A stretch of DNA of 64,000 nt, from positions 124,001-188,000 of the forward strand of contig JAVDKK010000003.1 of NCBI GenBank assembly GCA_030849945.1, given 5' to 3'. This document shows, one piece after another, positions 33,825-42,999 of the stretch (position 1 is the stretch's first letter; the number at the start of each line of letters is the position of its first letter). The notes under the pieces were generated by a model, which ran no database searches, was not told the DNA's origin, and saw only the letters and a list, made by a program, of their open reading frames with translations. This DNA comes from Schauerella fraxinea (lineage in GTDB: Bacteria; Pseudomonadota; Gammaproteobacteria; Burkholderiales; Burkholderiaceae_B). Position numbers and translations under genes: made by a program.

Positions 33825-36800
33825 ATGGTCTTGTCCGATCTCTGCATTCGCCGTCCGGTGTTCGCATCGGTGCTCTCGCTGATCATCGTGCTGATCGGCC
33901 TGATCTCCTATTCACGACTGACGGTGCGCGAGTATCCGCGCATCGACGAACCCGTGGTGTCGGTGGACACGACCTACAAAGGTGCCTCGCCTGAGGTGAT
34001 CGAGTCGCAGGTCACCAAGCCGCTCGAAGATCAGTTGGCCGGGATCGAGGGCGTGAATGTCATGACCTCGCGCAGCCGCTCCGAGCGCAGCCTGATCAAC
34101 ATCACATTCAATCTCTCGCGCGATCCCGACGCGGCAGCAGCCGAAGTGCGCGACAAGGTCTCGCGCGCGCGGCGCTTTCTGCCGGACGAGATCGATGAGC
34201 CCATCATCGCCAAGGTCGAGGCCGATTCTCAGCCGATCATCTATATCGCCGTGGAGTCGGGTAATTACTCGGTGATCCAGACCTCGGATTACATCAACCG
34301 CTACATCAAGACGCGGCTGTCGGTGTTGCCGGGCGCCGCCGAAGTGCGGGTGTTCGGCGAACGCCTGCCGTCGATGCGGGTGTATGTGGATCGGGACAAG
34401 CTGGCGGCCTATGCGCTTACGGTGCAGGACGTCGAGACGGCGCTGGCCAATCAGAACGTGGAGATCCCCGCCGGCCGGATCGAATCGCAGGCGCGCGAGT
34501 TTTCGGTGGTGTCATCCACCGATCTGCAAACGCCGGCACAGTTCGAGAGCGTGATCGTGGCCAACGTGCGGGGGTATCCGGTGCGGCTGCGCGACGTGGC
34601 ACGCGTCGAAGTGGCGGCCAATACCGATCGGATCGTGTCGCGCTTCAATGGCCGGCCCGCCATCAATATCGGTATCACCCGGCAGTCCGTTGCCAACCCG
34701 CTGGATCTGTCGCAAGCCGCCCGCGTGGAAGTCGAGCGCATCAACGAGACCTTGCCCACCGGCATGAAGCTCACCATCGCCTACGACACCTCGGTCTTCA
34801 TCGAGAAATCGATCGAGTCGGTGTATCACACCATTCTCGAAGCCATCGTATTGGTGGTGCTGGTGATTTTCTTCTTCCTGCGGAATTTGCGGGCCAGCAT
34901 CATTCCCATCGTCACCATTCCAGTCTCGCTGGTGGGGGCGTGCGCGCTGATGTACATGTTCGGATTTTCGATCAACACCCTCACATTGCTGGCCATGGTG
35001 CTGGCGATCGGTCTGGTGGTGGACGACGCGATCGTCGTGTTGGAGAACATCTATCGGCACGTCGAGGACGGGATGCCGCGGCGCGAAGCTGCGCTGCGCG
35101 GGTCCAAGGAAATCGGGTTTGCCGTGGTGGCGATGACCCTCACGCTGGTCACGGTGTATGCGCCGCTGGCGTTTGCCACGGGCCGCACGGGTCGCTTGTT
35201 TATCGAGTTCGCGCTGGCCCTGGCCGGCGCCGTGGTCGTCTCGGGCTTTGTGGCGCTCACGCTCACGCCGATGATGTGCTCGGTCATGCTGCGGCATCAA
35301 AAGGGCCACAACCGCGCTTATACGATGATCGAGAATTGGCTCAACGCACTGGGCCGCGGGTATGGGCGGGCGCTTGGCCTCGCCTTGCGGCACCGCATGA
35401 TCGTGATCGTGCTGGGGTTGCTGGTGGCAGCGAGTAGCGGTGTGTTGTTTAAGGTGGTCAAGAGCGAATTGGCACCGATCGAAGATCGTGGCGTGGTGTT
35501 CGGCGTGGTGACGGCACCGGAAGGCGCCACCGTGGCCTACACCGAGCAAAGCATGGCGGCGATCGAGAAGCTCTACGCCAGCATCGAGGAAGCCAGCGGC
35601 AATCAGGTCACCATCGGATTTCCCACCGTGACCGACGGCACGGCCATTTTGCGCCTGAAGCCTTGGGAAGAACGCACGCGCAAGCAACAGGAGATCACGC
35701 AGTTTCTGCAGCCCAAGTTTGCAGCGCTGCCGGGCGTGCGTGCTACGCCGACCAATCCGCCGTCGCTGGGCCAGCGCACGCGCTCGCGTCCCATCGAGTT
35801 CATCATCATGAGCCAGGCGCCATATGCCGAGCTCTCTAAGATGGTGGACGGCTACGTGGCGGCATTGGCCGATTACCCAGGCTTGGTCAATATCGAGACC
35901 GATCTTCGACTGAATACCCCCGAGCTTCGCATCAGGGTCGACCGCGACAAGATGGCTGACGTCGGCGCTAACGTGGCCACGGTGGGGCGCACGCTCGAGT
36001 CGATGCTGGGCGGGCGTCAGGTCACCCGCTATAAGGATGGGGGCGAACAATACGATGTGATCGTGCAGGTCACGCCACGCGATCGCGCCAATACGCGTGA
36101 TATCGCCGGCATTTATGTGCGAGCACGTGACGGCAGCATGGTGCAGCTCGATAATCTGCTGACCGTGGAAGAAGGTGTGTCGCCTCAATCACTCAATCAC
36201 TTCAATCGCCTGCGCGCGGTCAAGATCGAGGCTGTGGTGGGGCCGGGCTACGCGTTGGGTGAGGTGCTCGATCACATGAATGCGGTGGCGCGCGAAACCT
36301 TGCCCAATACCGTGATCACCGATCTGGATGGGCAATCGCGCGAGTATCGCGATTCCGCGGCCAGTATTTATCTGGTCTTCGGGATGGCCCTGGCGTTCAT
36401 TTACCTGGTGCTGGCGGCGCAGTTCGAGAGCTGGCGCAATCCCTTCATCATCATGCTGTCGGTACCGCTATCGATGACCGGCGCCATGCTGGCGCTGTGG
36501 CTGTCGGGCGGTACCCTGTCCATCTACAGCCAGATCGGATTGATTACGCTGGTGGGCTTGATTACCAAGCACGGCATTCTCATCGTCGAATTCGCCAACC
36601 AATTGCGAGACGAGGGCGTTGAGCGCGTGGAGGCGGTCACCCGCGCCAGCATCATGCGGTTGCGCCCGATTCTGATGACCACCGGCGCCATGGTGCTGGG
36701 CACGGTGCCTCTCGCCTTGGCCACGGGTGCCGGTGCCGAGTCGCGCCAGCAGATCGGGTGGGTGCTGGTGGGTGGGCTGTCACTAGGTACACTATTGACC

Positions 36801-36908
36801 TTGTTCGTCGTGCCGGTTGCGTATTCGTTGATCGCCTCGGACCGCCCTGAGCGGATTCCCGCGGCCGAATCGCTGCCCGTCCGACCCGCCGACGCTACGC
36901 CCCATTAA
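33825..36908 (+). CDS. RND-family efflux transporter permease
   Basis: This 1027-residue HAE1-class pump has the expected two repeats of membrane and periplasmic domains. The TM4 proton-relay pair is in IGLVVDDAIVVLENIYRH (about 400) and the TM10 lysine in GLITKHGILIVEFANQL (about 915). The N-terminal RRPVFASVLSLIIVLIGLISY is typical. It exports drugs or other hydrophobic compounds by proton antiport. It is co-transcribed with the adaptor, and the substrate range is unknown. A CCCC-ATTAAT-GGGG palindrome covers its stop codon. Confidence 0.94.
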   Translation: MVLSDLCIRRPVFASVLSLIIVLIGLISYSRLTVREYPRIDEPVVSVDTTYKGASPEVIESQVTKPLEDQLAGIEGVNVMTSRSRSERSLINITFNLSRDPDAAAAEVRDKVSRARRFLPDEIDEPIIAKVEADSQPIIYIAVESGNYSVIQTSDYINRYIKTRLSVLPGAAEVRVFGERLPSMRVYVDRDKLAAYALTVQDVETALANQNVEIPAGRIESQAREFSVVSSTDLQTPAQFESVIVANVRGYPVRLRDVARVEVAANTDRIVSRFNGRPAINIGITRQSVANPLDLSQAARVEVERINETLPTGMKLTIAYDTSVFIEKSIESVYHTILEAIVLVVLVIFFFLRNLRASIIPIVTIPVSLVGACALMYMFGFSINTLTLLAMVLAIGLVVDDAIVVLENIYRHVEDGMPRREAALRGSKEIGFAVVAMTLTLVTVYAPLAFATGRTGRLFIEFALALAGAVVVSGFVALTLTPMMCSVMLRHQKGHNRAYTMIENWLNALGRGYGRALGLALRHRMIVIVLGLLVAASSGVLFKVVKSELAPIEDRGVVFGVVTAPEGATVAYTEQSMAAIEKLYASIEEASGNQVTIGFPTVTDGTAILRLKPWEERTRKQQEITQFLQPKFAALPGVRATPTNPPSLGQRTRSRPIEFIIMSQAPYAELSKMVDGYVAALADYPGLVNIETDLRLNTPELRIRVDRDKMADVGANVATVGRTLESMLGGRQVTRYKDGGEQYDVIVQVTPRDRANTRDIAGIYVRARDGSMVQLDNLLTVEEGVSPQSLNHFNRLRAVKIEAVVGPGYALGEVLDHMNAVARETLPNTVITDLDGQSREYRDSAASIYLVFGMALAFIYLVLAAQFESWRNPFIIMLSVPLSMTGAMLALWLSGGTLSIYSQIGLITLVGLITKHGILIVEFANQLRDEGVERVEAVTRASIMRLRPILMTTGAMVLGTVPLALATGAGAESRQQIGWVLVGGLSLGTLLTLFVVPVAYSLIASDRPERIPAAESLPVRPADATPH

Positions 36909-36950
36909 TGGGGAAAGTGCCCGAGCGGCGACTCTTTTTGCAGGACACTC

Positions 36951-37685
36951 ATGCGTCAGATCATTCTCGATACCGAAACCACCGGTCTCGAACCTAGCCA
37001 GGGCCACCGCGTTATCGAAATCGGTTGCGTCGAAGTCGTCAACCGGACGTTGACCGGTCGCAACCTGCATCTGTATCTCAAACCGGATCGCGACAGCGAT
37101 CCCGAGGCGTTGGCGGTGCACGGCCTGACGACCGCATTCCTGGCCGATAAGCCCAAGTTCGACGCGATTGCCGATGAGTTTCTGGACTTTGTGGCCGATG
37201 CCGAACTCATCATTCACAACGCGTCGTTCGATACCAAGTTTTTGAACGCCGAACTGGCGCGTATCGGACGCGGCACGTTGGACAAGCACTGCGGCAAGAT
37301 CACCGACTCGCTGATGCATGCGCGTCTGCTGCACCCGGGCAAGCGCAACTCGCTGGATTCGCTGTGCGATCGTTACGGCATTTCGAATGCCCACCGCACG
37401 CTGCACGGCGCATTGCTCGACTCGGAACTGTTGGCCGAAGTGTGGCTGGCAATGACGCGCGGTCAGGATGCGTTGTTGATCGAGCCAGAAGAGACGTCCG
37501 CTGGCGCGGGCGATCTGGTGGTCGGTGGCTTCGACGCATCCGTTTTGCGAGTGGTGACGGCCTCGGCGCACGAGTCGGCGGCGCATGACTCGTATCTGAA
37601 GGATCTGGACAAAGCTGCCGGCGGCAACTGCGTGTGGCGCACGATCGAACCCAGGGCCGAGGCGATGGAGTCAGCGCCCGCGTAG
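36951..37685 (+). CDS. dnaQ: DNA polymerase III epsilon subunit (3'-5' proofreading exonuclease)
   Basis: This 244-residue DEDDh exonuclease has ExoI (ILDTETTGLEP, Asp7/Glu9), ExoII (HNASFDTKFLNAEL) and ExoIII (HRTLHGALLDSELLAEV). It proofreads for the replicative polymerase. In most proteobacteria it neighbours rnhA; here a 10-kb block of sugar-transport and efflux genes separates them. tRNA-Val follows 117 bp downstream. Confidence 0.95.
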   Translation: MRQIILDTETTGLEPSQGHRVIEIGCVEVVNRTLTGRNLHLYLKPDRDSDPEALAVHGLTTAFLADKPKFDAIADEFLDFVADAELIIHNASFDTKFLNAELARIGRGTLDKHCGKITDSLMHARLLHPGKRNSLDSLCDRYGISNAHRTLHGALLDSELLAEVWLAMTRGQDALLIEPEETSAGAGDLVVGGFDASVLRVVTASAHESAAHDSYLKDLDKAAGGNCVWRTIEPRAEAMESAPA

Positions 37686-37760
37686 TGAAGCGGATGGCTC
37701 ATCGGTAGCGGGTGAGGGGAGCGTGGAACGGCCCTGGCTATGAAGATTATTCTCGGCCTC

Positions 37761-37790
37761 TTCCCAAACCGAAAATTTTCGTGCTAGAAT
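37761..37790 (+). promoter_or_regulatory. Promoter of tRNA-Val
   Basis: A TAGAAT -10 (37785-37790) lies 12 bp before the tRNA, with a weak TTCCCA -35 18 bp upstream. A CGAAAA/TTTTCG palindrome (37770-37781) fills the spacer. Confidence 0.5.
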
Positions 37791-37802
37791 CTTTGTCTCT
37801 TT

Positions 37803-37877
37803 GGGCGGTTAGCTCAGTGGTAGAGCACTGCCTTCACACGGCAGGGGTCACAAGTTCGAAACTTGTACCGCCCACCA
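37803..37877 (+). tRNA. tRNA-Val (anticodon CAC)
   Basis: The 75-nt gene folds with acceptor GGGCGGT/ACCGCCC, a D-arm with GTTAGCTCAGTGGTAGAGC, anticodon stem CTGCC/GGCAG around loop TTCACAC (anticodon CAC, reading GUG) and a T-arm with GTTCGAAAC. CCA is encoded. A clear intrinsic terminator follows. Confidence 0.96.
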
Positions 37878-37894
37878 AAGAGCCTGATACGTCG

Positions 37895-37924
37895 AAAAAG
37901 CCAACCTTAGCGGTTGGCTTTTTT
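37895..37924 (+). terminator. Intrinsic terminator after tRNA-Val
   Basis: An AAAAAGCCAACC - TTAGC - GGTTGGCTTTTTT stem-loop with a T-run ends the tRNA transcript 18 bp downstream of CCA. Confidence 0.92.
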
Positions 37925-38028
37925 GTGCGCGGGTGAATGGCGCTGTGCTTCGCGTCACCCACCACTTACCGGCGTGGGCCTGCGTGGTTATTCGCTTCCG
38001 CCAATTCCGCCACTCTGGCCGATCACCC

Positions 38029-39153
38029 TCAAGCCGTTACCGCCAGCTCGGCCGCCGATGCAAGCGCGACCGGCTCGCCGCCGTATACCCGCCCAAATCG
38101 GTTACCCAGGAAATCCTTGAGCACGATGGTCTCTTGCCCAATAAACCCTGATTGCGGCAGTGTGCCGTCGGCCACCAGATCGAGTGCAGCGCAAATGCCG
38201 CAAGCGGTCGTGAGCTGGATCGCTGATAAGCGATGGCCATCCACTTCCGCGCCCAGAATGCTGGCCTTGAAGACGGTTTCGCTGAATCGAGTGCCGAGAT
38301 AACCGCTCGCGCTGGCCACGATGACGATGACATCGTCGTCCGTGGCCGGCAGGGCGTGGTCGAACATCTCCAGCATCAGCTCGCGGCGATCGCGCAAACG
38401 CAGGTCGTTCAGCAACAACTTCAAGATCGCGCAATGGCCCGGATAGCGAATGGACTTGTAGTCCACGCTGCGTACTTGGCCCAGCAGCGTATCCGGCAGC
38501 GTGCCCAGGCCGCCCGAGGTGTTGAAGGCTTCGTATTCGACGCCGTCCAGCACGAAGGTTTCGAGTCCTTCGAGCGCGAGCACCTGCGTTTTCTCGCCTT
38601 CGACGATGGCTTCGCAAGGATTGCAGTATTCGTTGATCAGGCCCTCGGTGCTCCACGTGAGGTTGTAGCGCAGGGCATTCATTGGAAAGCGCGGCAGGGC
38701 GCCGACGCGCATTTTGACGTCGAGCACGCGATCGAAACGGCGCGTCAGGTCGTGGCCGACGATGCCGATGAAGCCCGGCGCCAGGCCGCACTGCGGCATC
38801 AGCACATGCGTGGCCTCACCGCTCAACTGCCGGATGGCTTGGGTGTTTTCGACGTCTTCGGTGAGGTCGAAGTAGTGCACACCGCGTTGGGCACATTGGC
38901 GCGCAATCGCGTAGGCGAACTGAAACGGCAGTGCATTGAGCACGGCATCCTGGCCATCGATGGCACGCGCCGCATCGTCGCTGGAGTCGAGCAGCAGCGT
39001 ATCGCATCCCAGCGCGGCCACACGTTCGAGGCGGGCAGCGTCGCGGTCGGCGACGCGTACCTCATATTGCCCTGTGCGGTTCAGAAGCAGCGCGATGGCA
39101 AAGCCGATCTTTCCTGCGCCGAGCACGGTCACATGGCGTACGGTTGTGGACAT
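38029..39153 (-). CDS. Saccharopine dehydrogenase-family (lysine dehydrogenase-like) oxidoreductase
   Basis: This 374-residue protein has a Rossmann start VTVLGAGKIGFAIALLL and the family's ALPFQFAYAIARQCAQRGVHYFDLTED and MPQCGLAPGFIGIVGHDL segments, followed by a long C-terminal catalytic domain. Relatives include saccharopine reductase and lysine 6-dehydrogenase, which act on lysine or alpha-aminoadipate semialdehyde. It is divergent from an Lrp/AsnC regulator, which fits amino-acid-responsive control. The precise substrate is uncertain. Confidence 0.85.
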   Translation of the reverse strand: MSTTVRHVTVLGAGKIGFAIALLLNRTGQYEVRVADRDAARLERVAALGCDTLLLDSSDDAARAIDGQDAVLNALPFQFAYAIARQCAQRGVHYFDLTEDVENTQAIRQLSGEATHVLMPQCGLAPGFIGIVGHDLTRRFDRVLDVKMRVGALPRFPMNALRYNLTWSTEGLINEYCNPCEAIVEGEKTQVLALEGLETFVLDGVEYEAFNTSGGLGTLPDTLLGQVRSVDYKSIRYPGHCAILKLLLNDLRLRDRRELMLEMFDHALPATDDDVIVIVASASGYLGTRFSETVFKASILGAEVDGHRLSAIQLTTACGICAALDLVADGTLPQSGFIGQETIVLKDFLGNRFGRVYGGEPVALASAAELAVTA

Positions 39154-39276
39154 GTTTTTCCCCTGAGTGATGCGAGCTGCACGTGCGCCACTGCGTGGCC
39201 TTCGAGATGCGCCCGCGTTTACGATTTTTTTATGCTAACGGGAGATGTCGTCAATGTTTAGCTGCGAAAACGTCGA

Positions 39277-39306
39277 ATAGTTGGTATCTTTGGTCGAAAC
39301 GACTAT
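39277..39306. promoter_or_regulatory. Possible Lrp/AsnC-type operator
   Basis: ATAGT (39277-39281) and ACTAT (39302-39306) form an interrupted dyad, with repeated TCGAA around it, immediately before the Lrp-family start. The arms are short, so this is only a candidate site within the 170-bp divergent gap. Confidence 0.25.
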
Positions 39307-39323
39307 CTAAACGGACATTTACG

Positions 39324-39776
39324 ATGATCGATGCGCTCGATGCAACCGATCGGCACTTGCTCAGCCTGTTGCAAGCCAACGCACGTGAGCCTGTTGCCAC
39401 GCTTGCGCGGCAGTTGGGCTTGGCGCGCACTACGGTAGTCGCACGCATCGCGCGGCTGGAGCGTACAGGGGTGATCGCCGGCTACGGCGTGCGGCTGGGG
39501 CGCGCCATGGAGGCGGCGTCGGTGCGGGCGTACTGTTCGATCAACGTGGGAGCGAAAACCGGCGTTGCAGTGATGAACGCACTCAAGCGTTTACCGGAGA
39601 TCGAAGAGGTGTCCGCGGTAAGCGGCGCCTTCGATTACCTGGTGCTGCTGCGGTGTGCGGACACCGAGCAATTGGATGCGCTGTTGGACCACATCGGGAT
39701 GATCGACGGCGTGAATCACACGCAGACGTCGGTGGTGCTGAGCCGCAAGCTGGATCGACGCGCGGCCGTGGCGTAA
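39324..39776 (+). CDS. Lrp/AsnC-family transcriptional regulator
   Basis: Starting at the ATG at 39324 gives 150 residues, the usual Lrp length; an upstream in-frame ATG adds unconserved sequence. The helix-turn-helix is at about 5-55 (LDATDRHLLSLLQANAREPVA, LARQLGLARTTVVARI) and the RAM ligand domain at about 65-145. It is divergent from the lysine-dehydrogenase-like gene and probably controls it in response to an amino acid. Confidence 0.92.
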   Translation: MIDALDATDRHLLSLLQANAREPVATLARQLGLARTTVVARIARLERTGVIAGYGVRLGRAMEAASVRAYCSINVGAKTGVAVMNALKRLPEIEEVSAVSGAFDYLVLLRCADTEQLDALLDHIGMIDGVNHTQTSVVLSRKLDRRAAVA

Positions 39777-39987
39777 GGTCGCCCTCGGCGAGCATGTATG
39801 GCGCGCATGTGGCAGTCTGTACCGACAGCAGGTGTCTGACCGAAGCAGCAGATCGACGGGACGGTACCGGTGCAGCGGCGCCAGAACCGTTCTCCCGTTC
39901 CGCGTCATTGACTATCGTTGCGCGATTTATGGTTTGATGAGGCAGGCTGCGGGCTCACCACGCGGCTCTCACAACGGGGACATCACG

Positions 39988-40899
39988 ATGACGGAACACA
40001 CAGGTCGGCGCGTACTGATCACGGGCGGCACCGGGTTTATCGGCAAGGCGCTCGTCAAGCGGTTGCTTGCGGCAGGCGATCGCATTACGGTGCTGACGCG
40101 GCGGCCTCGCCAAGCCAGCACGAGCTTGGGCGGCGCGGTGCGTTGCATCGAAACGCTGGCGCGATTGTCCGCCGACGATGGGTTCGATGTGGTCGTCAAT
40201 CTGGCCGGTGCGCCCGTTGTTGGCCCGCCGTGGTCCAAACGGCGGAAATCGGTGCTGATGCATAGCCGCGTGGGAACGACCCGCGCGTTGATCGAGTGGC
40301 TGGGCCGAACGGCACAGAAGCCTGCCGTGTGGGTACAAGCCTCGGCCATCGGCGTCTATGGTGTGCGCGATCCGGAGGAAGTGCTGTCGGAAGACAGCGC
40401 TGTGGGCAACGGGTTCATGTCTGAACTGTGCGTGGCATGGGAAGCGGCGGCGCGTGCGGCCGTGCCCCTGGGCGTGCGCCAAGTCGTGCTGCGCTTTGGA
40501 CTCGTGTTTGGCCCCGGCGGTTCGCTGCCGTTCATGTTGATGCCTTATCGCTTGGGCCTGGGCGGCCGATTGGGCAGCGGCCGGCAGATGCTCAGCTGGG
40601 TGCATCTCGATGACGTGCTGGCGGTGATCGGCCGCGCCATCGATCAGCCCGAGATGACGGGGGTCTACAACATGGTCGCGCCGCAGCCGGTGCACCAGTC
40701 CGATTTCGCCGCTACGGCCGGCCGGGTGTTGAACCGGCCGACATGGCTGTCGCTACCGGCGGCACCCCTGCGGATGCTGGCGGGCGAGATGGGTCAGTTG
40801 TTTCTGGACGGCCAACGCGTAATGCCCACCCGTTTGCAGCGCGAGGGCTACGCCTTCAAACATCCCACGCTTGAAGGCACGCTGCGCGATTTGACGTAA
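39988..40899 (+). CDS. TIGR01777-family NAD-dependent epimerase (YfcH/SDR39U1)
   Basis: The start at 39988 (GGGGA eight bases upstream) gives 303 residues. The N-terminal Rossmann motif is GGTGFIGKALVKRL. Also present are VNLAGAPV, a conserved 'RV-T-R' helix and the C-terminal DUF1731-like ALRAGEMGQLFLDGQRVMP-type segment. E. coli YfcH and human SDR39U1 are relatives with no firmly established substrate. It is convergent with the SulP gene. Confidence 0.87.
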   Translation: MTEHTGRRVLITGGTGFIGKALVKRLLAAGDRITVLTRRPRQASTSLGGAVRCIETLARLSADDGFDVVVNLAGAPVVGPPWSKRRKSVLMHSRVGTTRALIEWLGRTAQKPAVWVQASAIGVYGVRDPEEVLSEDSAVGNGFMSELCVAWEAAARAAVPLGVRQVVLRFGLVFGPGGSLPFMLMPYRLGLGGRLGSGRQMLSWVHLDDVLAVIGRAIDQPEMTGVYNMVAPQPVHQSDFAATAGRVLNRPTWLSLPAAPLRMLAGEMGQLFLDGQRVMPTRLQREGYAFKHPTLEGTLRDLT

Positions 40900-41007
40900 C
40901 GCCCGCGCGCCCGCAGGGGGCTGCGCTTGGACGTGCCGCCCGGCGCTGAGCGCCGGTGCGCGGGATCGCCATCTTAGGCGCCGAACCCGATGCTGTTCGC
41001 CGAGCCG

Positions 41008-42609
41008 TCAATGCCCGCCTGGAGCGATAGCGGCATCGGATTTGTCGTGCACGCCATAGCGGTCCACCATCGTTGCGCTGGCGGCATTCAAGCCCTGTAC
41101 GTCGACGTCGGCGCCATGCCGCCGCAATCGCGCCACCACCTTATCCAACGCACCCACCGCGGTGATGTCCCAGAAGTGCGCCTGCGAGACGTCGATCGTG
41201 ATGCGGGGGGCCGAGGCCGAGGCGGAATCGGAGATAGGCGACGAGGCGGATGAGAACGAGTGGGGCGACGTCTGCGTCGTTGTCGCCTGTGTGCCCGCAT
41301 TGGCTGCCGTAGGCGCGATGGCCGCGATCGCCTCGTCCGCCCGATCGAAGCCCGCCGTAAACGCCTGTGCCGTGGCGAAGAAAATCTGCCCGCCAACGGC
41401 GTAGGTAATCTTTCGGCCGTCATCGCTCACATGGCGATCGATCGTGACCAGGCGACTGATCTTGTTGGCGAAAAACACCGCGCTCAAGAGCACGCCGGCG
41501 AGTACGCCTTTTGCAAGGTCGTGAGTGAAGACCACGACGATCACCGTGACCAACATCACCACGCTCGAACTGGTGGGATGGCGCCACAGATTGCGCACCG
41601 ACACCCAACTGAAGGTGCTGATCGACACCATGATCATCACCGCCACGAGCGCGGCCATCGGGATCTGGCTCACCCAAGGGCCGAGGAACACGACCAGGAT
41701 CAGCAGCACCACGCCAGCCGTGAGCGTGGACAACCGCGTGCGGCCGCCGCTTTTCACGTTGATCACGGATTGCCCGATCATCGCGCACCCGGCCATGCCG
41801 CCCAGCATCCCCGACGCCAGATTGGCCACGCCCTGGCCCACGCATTCGCGGCGCTTGTCGCTGGGCGTGTCGGTAAAGTCGTCGACGATCGTGGCCGTCA
41901 TCATCGACTCCAGCAGGCCGACCACGGCCAGCGTGGCGGCGTACGGCAGGATGATGCGCAGCGTGTCCCATGTGAACGGCACATCGGGCAACAGAAACGC
42001 CGGCAAGCTATCCGGCAGTGCGCCCTTGTCGCCCACGGTGGAGATGTCCAGGCCCAATGCCATCGAGACGGCCGTGAGGGTCACGATGCAGATGAGCGGC
42101 GACGGCACGGCGCGCGTGAGGTAGGGGAATAGATAAATGATGGCCAGACCGGCGGCGGCCATGGCGTACATCACCCAGGTGGCGCCAATGAACTCGGGCA
42201 GTTGCGCGAGAAAAATCAGGATGGCAAGGGCGTTGACGAACCCAGTGATCACCGAACGCGAAACGAACCGCATCAGCAGGCTGAGCTTGAACACGCCGGC
42301 CAGCATTTGCAGCACGCCCGTGAGCAGGGTGGCGGCAAACAAGTACTGCAGGCCGTGATCGCGCACCAGATCCACCATCACCAGCGCCATGGCACCCGTG
42401 GCCGCGCTGATCATGGCGGGACGCCCGCCCGCAAACGCGATCACAACCGCAATGCAGAACGAGGCATACAGACCGACTTTTGGATCGACACCGGCGATGA
42501 TCGAAAACGCGATGGCTTCGGGAATGAGGGCGAGCGCCACGACGAGGCCCGCGAGCAAATCGCCGCGCACGTTGGAAAACCACGCGCGCTTGAGCGTTTG
42601 AATAGACAT
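41008..42609 (-). CDS. SulP-family anion transporter with interrupted STAS domain
   Basis: This 533-residue transporter has 10-12 membrane segments starting DLLAGLVVALALIPEAIAFSI and the VDDFTDTPSDKRRECVGQGVANLASGMLGG region. It belongs to the SulP group that carries bicarbonate, sulfate or dicarboxylates. The cytoplasmic STAS domain begins around 405 (GQIFFATAQAFTAGFD). An Ala/Ser/Thr-rich insertion of about 40 residues (427-468) comes before STAS resumes at ITIDVSQAHFWDITAVGALDKVV. The insertion is unusual for the family. Substrate unknown. Confidence 0.9.
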   Translation of the reverse strand: MSIQTLKRAWFSNVRGDLLAGLVVALALIPEAIAFSIIAGVDPKVGLYASFCIAVVIAFAGGRPAMISAATGAMALVMVDLVRDHGLQYLFAATLLTGVLQMLAGVFKLSLLMRFVSRSVITGFVNALAILIFLAQLPEFIGATWVMYAMAAAGLAIIYLFPYLTRAVPSPLICIVTLTAVSMALGLDISTVGDKGALPDSLPAFLLPDVPFTWDTLRIILPYAATLAVVGLLESMMTATIVDDFTDTPSDKRRECVGQGVANLASGMLGGMAGCAMIGQSVINVKSGGRTRLSTLTAGVVLLILVVFLGPWVSQIPMAALVAVMIMVSISTFSWVSVRNLWRHPTSSSVVMLVTVIVVVFTHDLAKGVLAGVLLSAVFFANKISRLVTIDRHVSDDGRKITYAVGGQIFFATAQAFTAGFDRADEAIAAIAPTAANAGTQATTTQTSPHSFSSASSPISDSASASAPRITIDVSQAHFWDITAVGALDKVVARLRRHGADVDVQGLNAASATMVDRYGVHDKSDAAIAPGGH

Positions 42610-42930
42610 GGGAAAAAACCTTCAACACACAGTCGCCGTTGAGGCGGCCGATCGATAGCAAACACGGCGTGCACCGCCTGCGTGCTTCATTCGTGGAAGC
42701 GCGTCAGGGTGCGTCGCCGAAAGCGAAGCGAAACGAGGGTGGCGTGTTAAGGCGGTGTCATGCGAAAGGGGGAGGAGATCGTCGCGCACGGGTCGCGAGG
42801 CAGGGGCGAATTGTAGCGCGTGTCTGATGGAGAGGCGGTAGCGGATGACGATCATTGCGTGTCGATGCGTTATGGGAAGGTGCGGACGACGTTCGATCAG
42901 ACACCCACCAAACGCGCGCAAAGGTTGATA
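42610..42930. other. Divergent intergenic region between SulP and the leader ORF/SDR
   Basis: About 320 bp without a gene. It should contain the SulP promoter and that of the downstream catabolic operon, but I see no strong promoter pair, hairpin or repeat. Confidence 0.4.
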
Positions 42931-42999
42931 ATGAGTCATAAAGATCGGTGCGAGACCTCATGCCTCGCCACACGCCGACGCTGCGAGGAGACGAGATGA
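42931..42999 (+). CDS. Possible 22-residue leader peptide coupled to the SDR gene
   Basis: An ATG preceded by AAAGG at seven bases opens a 22-codon frame (starts MSHKDRC; three Cys, many Arg). Its TGA overlaps the SDR start as ATGA. This arrangement would couple translation. A frame this short could easily be chance. Confidence 0.25.
   Translation: MSHKDRCETSCLATRRRCEETR

Noticed and set aside
36900..36913. CCCC-ATTAAT-GGGG palindrome over the RND pump stop codon
   Set aside because: It gives only a 5-bp stem with no T-run and probably arises by chance.
37803..37877. tRNA-Val as an integration site for a genomic island
   Set aside because: No integrase and no duplicated tRNA 3' end are visible in the flanking genes.
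39907..39940. TTGACT as a -35 element for the TIGR01777 gene
   Set aside because: No acceptable -10 occurs 16-18 bp downstream.
40940..40956. CCGGCGCT-G-AGCGCCGG palindrome between convergent genes as a terminator
   Set aside because: There is no T-run on either side and the loop is too small for the full stem, so I cannot support termination.
41260..42132. 290-codon plus-strand frame rich in His, Arg and Asp
   Set aside because: It is antisense to the SulP transporter, and its composition reflects the opposite strand's codon pattern.
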